Shown piece by piece: positions 18,718 to 64,000 of a DNA stretch of 64,000 nucleotides. Numbering within the stretch: position 1 is the stretch's first letter; every line of letters starts with the position of its first letter. Source of the DNA: Chrysomallon squamiferum (lineage: Eukaryota > Mollusca > Gastropoda > Neomphalida > Peltospiridae); NCBI GenBank assembly GCA_012295275.1, contig CM022679.1, positions 525,775 through 589,774 on the forward strand, read 5' to 3'. The position numbers were made by a program, and so were the translations under genes. The notes beneath the pieces are model-generated. The model was not told the origin of the DNA and did no database searches. It saw nothing but the letters and a program-made list of their open reading frames with translations.

Positions 18718-19646
18718 GGTGTTCAGTAGAATGATAATACTAGTATAACACAGTGTTCAGTAGAATGATAATACTAGTATAACACAGTGTTCAGTAGAAT
18801 GATAATACTAGTATAACACAGTGTTCAGTAGAACGATAATACTAGTATAACACAGTGTTCAGTAGAACGATAATACTAGTATAACACAGTGTTCAGTAGA
18901 ACGATAATACTAGTATCACACAGTGTTCAGTAGAACGATAATACTAGTATCACACAGTGTTCAGTAGAATGATAATACTAGTATAACACAGTGTTCAGTA
19001 GAACGACAATACTAGTATAACACAGTGTTCAGTACAGTGATAATACTAGTATAACACAGTGTTCAGTAGAATGATAATACTAGTATAACACAGTGTTCAG
19101 TAGAACGACAATACTAGTATAACACAGTGTTCAGTAGAACGATAATACTAGTATAACACAGTGTTCAGTAGAATGATAATACTAGTATAACACAGTGTTC
19201 AGTACAGTGATAATACTAGTATAACACAGCGTTCAGTAGAATGATAATACTAGTATAACACAGCGTTCAGTAGAATGATAATACTAGTATAACACAGTGT
19301 TCAGTAGAATGATAATACTAGTATAACACAGTGTTCAGTAGAATGATAATACTAGTATAACACAGTGTTCAGTAGAATGATAATACTAGTATAACACAGT
19401 GTTCAGTAGAATGATAATACTAGTATAACACAGTGTTCAGTACAGTGATAATACTAGTATAACACAGTGTTCAGTACAGTGATAATACTAGTATAACACA
19501 GCGTTCAGTAGAATGATAATACTAGTATAACACAGCGTTCAGTAGAATGATAATACTAGTATAACACAGTGTTCAGTAGAATGATAATACAAGTATCATA
19601 CAGCGTTCAGTAGAATGATAATACTAGTATCACACAGTGTTCAGTG
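18718..19646. repeat. 34-bp minisatellite carrying a palindrome
   Basis: About 27 copies of a unit with GTGTTCAGTAGAATGATA and the perfect 10-bp palindrome ATACTAGTAT. Sequence variants (GAATG/GAACG/CAGTG, GTGTTC/GCGTTC, TAACA/TCACA) mark individual units and show internal block duplications. Confidence 0.97.

Positions 19647-24623
<4,977 letters not shown>

Positions 24624-24708
<85 letters not shown>
24624..24708. repeat. (CT)n just upstream of SYT15 exon 1
   Basis: 85 bp of pure CT ending 39 bases before the splice acceptor; on the gene's sense strand it is pyrimidine. Confidence 0.97.
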
Positions 24709-24711
<3 letters not shown>

Positions 24712-24747
24712 AGATAGTGTTTATTTATTTATTTACTTATCTTGCAG

Positions 24748-54189
<29,442 letters not shown>

Positions 54190-54982
54190 CTACATTGACC
54201 AATCGGCGACGACAAGACAATCGCATCCACCAATCAGCAACTGTGTAACATAATTCAGTATATAGAAAGGAAGTGCATTAAGAGACTTGTAAAAGTGTAG
54301 TCGTAGATGTACAAAGACGTGTGTAATATTTTGTATATAATATGCATTCATGAAAAATACTGCCGTTATAACGACAACCGGTTTCCATGCCAAAATCGTA
54401 GGCTTGAGTTATAATTATGTGAACTAGTGATAGTGTTTAAACAAGTGAAAATTTATATTATAACACAACAGTAATTGTATAATCAGATGAATGTATGCTT
54501 GTCTTGTATATATGTATTTATGTATGACTAAATACATGTTTACATACATACAGACATACATACAGACAGACAGACAGACAGACACATATATACAGACACA
54601 CACACATGCATCAATGCGAGGTTACACATGAGCCTGGATATACACGTTTCATACATACGTATTATATACATAACCACGGACGTATATATAAATGTACTAC
54701 TATATACTCACTTTCTTTTTTGATACGCATATTCATACGTGTATCGGTGTAACTATAGTAACAAACAGAAAAAAAAAACCCCAGTGTATTATGAAGACAA
54801 ACCTAACCGAGTTTGTTGTGTGAAGATGTGTTGCTATGGAGACGACTCCACATCTCGTGTGATGTGTTTCAACTATGTGCCTCTCGTGTTGCTGAATGCA
54901 ACTCATTTATTTATCAGCGTGTTTACGTTCAGGGGCGGACCCACGGACACACCCAGGGGCGTGTTTATCACACTGAAATAAA
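54190..54982 (+). other. SYT15: Probable SYT15 3' untranslated region
   Basis: Non-coding sequence downstream of the stop. It contains short (ACAT)n/(ACAG)n tracts at 54542-54604. The first clear AATAAA hexamer is at 54977-54982; another is at 56008-56013. Which one is used cannot be told from sequence alone. Confidence 0.45.
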
Positions 54983-58773
<3,791 letters not shown>

Positions 58774-60046
58774 TTTATTAATTAATAAACTTGACACTAG
58801 TTTTATTATTATTTTCTGTAAGAAACAAATGACACCAAAACCCAAATAAAGCAACTCTAAGTAAATTAATGTTTAATTATAACATTTTCTATCCAGCCAT
58901 TACAATTGTGCATTTTAATAAAATCCTAAAGATGTCTCAAAATATAATAATAATAAATAATAATTAAATATATGTATCATGCAGTAGTGAACATTTTTTT
59001 ATTTCTGACAGTAAATTGTTTTAATATACTATTATTTCTTTTCAAACTTTCTGTAAACAAAAGAGGAATGTTCTAGAGTCATACTTAAGTACATATGTAC
59101 GTTTGTGTGTGTGTTTTGTTCCTATACAGGATCAAAAAGATATATAAAGTAGTTTCCCTTTGTGACAAAGGTTTAAAGTGAAATGAAAAATATGTGTAAT
59201 TAAAGAAAACAATTATACATTTAACAAACCAGGAAACAGGTAAATATTACAAATTCTACTGTAAGTGTACACACCTGTTATCTAACTGATGTCAATTTTA
59301 AAATATTTTACTAATTCATCCAGCGTTTTATTTTAAATAAGAATATAAAAAGTCTGGAAATACAAGTATATATATATAAAGACTGAAAGAGCAGAATGAG
59401 GAAATATTACAGAATATTTTAATAATGCTGAAAACTCTAATATGTAGTAAAAATTATAATTAAAGATACTGGAAAATTATTTTAAGCAAAATTAAGGCAC
59501 TCTATTTTTATAAAAAAAAAATTTAAAAAAGAAGAAGAAAAAACTATATATATATAATATATAAAAATCACTAAAAATATATAAAATTGCTTTTAATGCA
59601 TATAGTTTGTAAAATGTTCAGAAAAAAATAACAGATTTAAAAACTTCTCTTTAACAGTTTAAATGGTTGGATGACTTCAGATAAACTTTAATATTTGCTT
59701 AACAAAGCGAGTGAACCAACAGTGAAATGTCCTTAGTAAGCTGAGATTTCCCAGTAAATTAATAATCAGTGTGACAGTAAACAAGTAAGAAAACTTGTAT
59801 TTACTGGTTACTTGATATTATCAGTGAATCAAAAGTTATGTGTATCAGTTTTATAACATTTCAAGTCAGGAATTGGAATGAAAGATATTTAGTCTTTTTC
59901 TTGAAGTATTTACATTTGTTTTTAGATACCTGACATATTCTAGACAAAATAAAAAAATGTTTAAGAAAAAAGTCCAGTTAATCAGTTATAACATGATAAA
60001 AATATTCAGTAAATTATCTGACATGTTTGTCTGGAAATGTTTTCAT
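58774..60046 (-). other. ATP6V0A: Probable 3' untranslated region of V-ATPase subunit a
   Basis: AT-rich sequence with few tandem repeats, unlike the DNA to its left. Minus-strand AATAAA hexamers lie at 59332-59327 and 58779-58774. The true poly(A) site is not decidable from sequence. Confidence 0.35.
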
Positions 60047-60149
60047 TTACTTGATGTCGTCCAGGGAATCGATGTCAAGAATGTGTTTGAAGCTGAACGG
60101 TTCAAAACTGTAACCAGCTCCTTCGTAAAACTTGCTCTGAAACTCCACC
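60047..60149 (-). CDS. ATP6V0A: V-ATPase subunit a: last coding exon
   Basis: Acceptor aatattttcag precedes; the first base completes the shared Trp, followed by [33 protein letters not shown] and TAA (60049-60047). The ending is the usual cytosolic tail of subunit a. Confidence 0.95.
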
Positions 60150-60415
60150 CTGAAAATATTATTAAAAAAATACATTTAAAATTTTAGTAATTTTTATAAA
60201 GAAATCTTCTAAGTAATCAATTCTTTATACTTCCAAGTTATAATTTTACTGATTTTGTTGAGCTATCATTGGTAGAATAAAATATGTCAATAAAATAAAA
60301 CTGTCAGAAAACTCATCTGTCTTCCTTTCCCTGGAGTCTTGTTATTATGTGGCTGACTTGTGTGAACAGTTCACACAAGTCATATATATATATATATATG
60401 TACAGTTCACACAAG

Positions 60416-60460
<45 letters not shown>

Positions 60461-62008
60461 AAGAAATGTTTCACTTACTCGGTCCACACAAACACAAAAA
60501 CTACAACACAAAGGCTACAGACAGATATTTTTGATCTGTGCTTTTTTGTTGTCATACTTTGACATCTCATTAAAACTGGAGTCCAGAAATCACAAACAAA
60601 ACATAACTTGGAAGTATACAGAATATATTTAGAATTTTTCTTTGTATCACCAAAGAAACACTTTAAATATTTTGTCTGGGATTCAAAAATTTGAACCTAG
60701 AATAGATGTAACATTTTTATTTTTAAATATTTCAAATTGAAAAATGGAAATAAACAAAAAATTATATAAAAAAATAAAAAAATAAATAAATAAATAAATT
60801 AATTAATGTATAAAAACTTATGTTCTAAAATAAATTAACATTTGTAAAATAAGGGGGGGTACTCACCAGTGAAGACGGAGGGTGTGCAGGAAGGCAGAGA
60901 GCCCCTCCATCAGCAACAAGATTGCCAGGGTGAGGTTTGCCCACACGATCCACAGAAAAAAGACGATGATGCTGCCAAACCACGGCATGTCGATCTTCAG
61001 CGCCAGACTGAACACCATGCCCCACAGCACCTCAGACAGCTCTGTAATATAACACATCTCTGATAGTCATCATAATGATGAAGGTAATAATGCTAATGCT
61101 AATGATGATGATGGTGATGGAAATGATAATGCTGGCAAAAGTGAAGAGATAATGAAAAAAAAAGTACACACTCACAGCTATTAATAAAATATATAACAAT
61201 GTTTATTGTTACACATTTAATTTTCTCTACATTTATTTATAACCTTATCTTGTGTTTCATTCCTGCAGCTAGTCACATTTAATGATATTTAAATGTTAAT
61301 ATTTCTGTTGCTGGTACTGAACATTTCTTTAAAAACTCCACTACCACACATTAAGAACTATTCTAACACAAGTTCTGTGTCTAAACGGTCTGCACTGACT
61401 CATTTTAGAGTTTATAAACACAAAGAGGGACACAACTTACGTGCATGAGCCAAACTAAGAGCCCAAAGTCGAAGGTAAGACGCAGTGTGAGAAATGCAGC
61501 CAAGACAAAACTCAATGGTATGTATTGTCTGATGAATGAATACCTCCCCAAAATCAAACTGAAAAACAGCACATACATTATACTTGTGTATGAATGTGTG
61601 TGTATACATGTGTTATGTCTGTATATATGAATGTATATATGTGTGTGTGTGCCTGTGTGTATGTACATATGTATGTATATATCTATGCATATGATTAACT
61701 GTTTTTATGTATGTATGTACATGTGTGGATATGTTTTTATGTAAATATTAAAGTATGTCTGTTTTTGTGTTGCTCTGTAAGTTGTTTTTGTGTTTTCTGT
61801 GTTTGTAAGTTGTTTTTGTGTTGCTCTGTGTTTGTCAGTTGTTGTTTTTGTGTTCTCTGTGTTTGTGTTGTTTTTGTGTTTGACCAACCTCCTCCTCATC
61901 CTCCTCCTCCATGTGTTCTTTATTTGCTATGAGTTGTGAGTTACTCAAAGGAATTTCAGTTTCTCCATCACTGTTGATTGAAACTGTTACATCTGTCCCA
62001 GATACAGC
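60047..62008 (-). CDS. ATP6V0A: V-type proton ATPase V0 subunit a, last four exons (partial)
   Basis: C-terminal 171 residues plus stop of the roughly 830-residue membrane subunit that, with the c-ring, forms the proton path of the vacuolar ATPase in endosomes, lysosomes, secretory vesicles and some plasma membranes. Exons on the minus strand: 62008-61889, 61558-61441, 61041-60867, 60149-60047; borders are AG/GT and phases agree (0, 1, 2). Family signatures: [84 protein letters not shown]. The Arg in SYLRLW and the Arg in LRLHW correspond to the two buried arginines known to be essential in the yeast homologue Vph1. The N-terminal exons lie past the right edge. Which a-subunit paralogue this is cannot be decided. 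Confidence 0.96.
60360..60457. repeat. Palindrome and duplicated (TA)n unit
   Basis: GTGTGAACAGTTCACAC (60360-60376) is a near-perfect palindrome. CAGTTCACACAAGTCATATA occurs twice, each time followed by a TA run. Lies in a V-ATPase intron. Confidence 0.9.
60867..61041 (-). CDS. ATP6V0A: V-ATPase subunit a: exon for the last membrane helices
   Basis: Acceptor gttatattacag precedes and TTCACTG|GTGAGT follows; entry phase 1, exit phase 2. It encodes [18 protein letters not shown], a hydrophobic helix ([20 protein letters not shown]) and [15 protein letters not shown], the last with the second essential Arg. Confidence 0.96.
61441..61558 (-). CDS. ATP6V0A: V-ATPase subunit a: exon with proton-channel arginine
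   Basis: Acceptor gtgctgtttttcag precedes and CATGCAC|GTAAGT follows; entry phase 0, exit phase 1. It encodes [20 protein letters not shown] and [19 protein letters not shown], nearly invariant among eukaryotes. The Arg in YLRLW is the one facing the c-ring. Confidence 0.96.
61760..61880. repeat. Minisatellite next to a V-ATPase donor
   Basis: A GTTGTTTTTGTGTTGCTCTG-type unit of about 30-40 bp, about four copies, ending less than ten bases from the donor of the exon at 61889. Confidence 0.85.
61889..62008 (-). CDS. ATP6V0A: V-ATPase subunit a: exon for the cytosolic acidic loop
   Basis: Minus-strand acceptor gtttggcttgcag precedes and GAGGAG|GTTGGT follows; phase 0 at both ends, 40 codons. 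It encodes [16 protein letters not shown], then [24 protein letters not shown], leading straight into FDFG of the next exon, as in other subunits a, where this loop is acidic but poorly conserved. The donor GTTGGT is weaker than consensus. Confidence 0.85.
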
Positions 62009-62756
62009 CTGCAAGCCAAACTTTACATCACCAACATACTTTATATATATACATATATACAAACACACACACACATATATATATATATATACACATGTGT
62101 GTGTGTGTATTTATGTATATGTATATATATATATATATATAAAGTATACATTCATACGTATATACATACATACAAACATATTAATTATATTGGTATAGGT
62201 ATACAGATTAAATAAATTAATTAATTAATAAAGATAAATTAAATAAATTAAAAAATAATAAAAAAAATTAAAAAGTAAGAAAATAAATAAAAGTCATTAA
62301 AATTAATTTACAAAGAATAATTACATTGTCAAATTTCAAAATTAAAAAAGAACCCATTAAAAACAGTGTCAATAAAGAAAAAACATTTAAATTGTGATTA
62401 AACATTTCCCACTGTTAAAAAAGTCCATTACTAATGTTGAGTATTATCAACAACACACTAAAACTATGAAAAGAATTATTTACAATTAAAACATTATCCT
62501 AATTACTTTAATACAATATTTAAAATTGTGTGTTATAAACAGATATTTTAAAGCTTCAAGTTAATATGAAGAAAAGATGTGTTATAAACTGAGTGGTTTA
62601 TAACTCTACACAGACTGGTTTACAGTTCTACTTTGTAAAAGATGTGTTAGTCTTAGCAGGAAACATGTTCATATATACACACAAAATAATAATAAAACTT
62701 CATAATAAAAATAAATATATAAATAAGTCAATAAGTAAATAATATATATATATATA

Positions 62757-62812
<56 letters not shown>

Positions 62813-64000
62813 TAAATAAATAAATAAATAACATATCAACAATAAAATGAATTGTTGTTTTTGCAGTAATTCTGTCCAGTTTTAAACATCATACAAGTCA
62901 GTCTTCTAATAATAATAATAATAAAAAAATTAAATTATTTATATATTTATTAATATTTTTACCAGTGTTGAGCAATTTATAGAATTACAAAATTAATTAA
63001 TGATATTTGTCAAGAGGATTATTTTAAAAAGTATTTATTTATCTAACATTTCAAATATAGAAATTGCAATAAAAACGTATGTGTGAAGTATGCAAATATG
63101 ACAGTTTTTATATCTGGGTTAGCATTTTTATCTACCAACCAACTTTTGTTAATAACAAAGTTTAACAGTAAAGCTATTACATCATCACACAATGGCATTT
63201 TGTATGAATGGAAGTTCCAAAAATCCTCGACAGACTGAGTAAATCACTGCATAATAACAATCTCCTCAGTCTGTGTAATAAATTGTAATGAATTTTCATT
63301 TGATTACACAGAAAGATGAAATATTAATCTGCATTTTTAGAAACTTAGTTATTATCATATATTAATTTTTCTGTATGTGTATATGTATATGTATGTGTCT
63401 ATGTATGTGTGTATGTATTAAATGTGTATGCTTGAGAGTATATGTGTGTGTATATATGTGTGTATGTATGCATGTTTGAGGAAGTTACAGAAAACTATAG
63501 TGTAAGTTATTTAAGTTTTAACACTAGTAACACACACACATACACACACATGTACAGACACAGATACACACACGCAACAGTTTAATAAACTTGTCATGTA
63601 TACAGAAATACAAAAGTTAAACAAGAATTTTTAAAAATTCAAATATTCTTATAATATCTTTATAATATATATATATATTCTACACACCTGTCTAACAGTC
63701 AAATAAAACAGATTTCTTCTGTGAGTTTGTTAGCAGCAGCAGTGATCTGACAGGCATATCATAAAAATAACACTCAGGTATATAATACTTCTGGTATATC
63801 ACATGTAGTGGTATTAACTCTGTTAGCTGTTGTTACTCTGTGTGTTGTCTGTTATATGTTTATATATGAAAACCATGTCAGTAGTTTTGTTAGTTGTAGT
63901 TCATCAACATAATTTTAAAAAATAAGCATAAACCTTCTAAAATCTAATAATCTCAAATAAAAATAATATTAATAATAGAAATAATAATCTTAATAAGTAA
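62009..64000 (-). other. ATP6V0A: V-ATPase intron, continuing past the right edge
   Basis: AT-rich, with (TA)n and (TATG)n tracts at 62040-62165, (AAT)n at 62755-62812 and GT/CA tracts at 63380-63570. I looked for the next upstream exon of subunit a on the minus strand and found none. Confidence 0.6.

Noticed and set aside
18718-19646. CRISPR-like array
   Set aside because: Units are contiguous with no unique spacers, in an animal genome; it is a minisatellite.

Overview
This is nuclear DNA of an animal, most likely an invertebrate bilaterian. Two genes with conserved animal protein families are split into short exons by GT..AG introns, non-coding DNA is AT-rich, and a very large share of the window is tandem repeat: (CT)n/(AG)n, (AC)n, (AAT)n, (GTA)n, (ATATT)n and many 18-70 bp minisatellites. 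The repeat style recalls lophotrochozoans such as molluscs, but nothing here fixes the phylum.

Layout. 1-24.6 kb has no gene I can support; it holds repeat arrays, one tRNA-like fragment and unique AT-rich DNA. 24,748-54,189 (+ strand) carries eight exons of a synaptotagmin-15 (SYT15) orthologue. All splice phases match, giving 411 residues: membrane anchor, linker, C2A, C2B with the terminal WHxL motif, stop. Only a very short first coding exon is missing. A possible second promoter with a phase-compatible first exon (30,160-30,170) would give a form without the membrane anchor. 54-59 kb is the tail-to-tail intergenic space. 60,047-62,008 (- strand) carries the last four coding exons of the V-type proton ATPase V0 subunit a; the rest of that gene lies beyond the right edge.

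Most unusual aspect. Almost every SYT15 intron has a tandem array close to a splice site: (CT)n before exons 1 and 7, a 26-bp minisatellite before exon 6, (ATATT)n running into the acceptor of exon 8, a minisatellite starting at the donor of exon 5, and upstream of exon 3 a tandem repeat made of near copies of that exon's own acceptor site. I see no bacterial, viral or defence-type system. Both proteins belong to membrane traffic or organelle biology, but their adjacency need not be functional.
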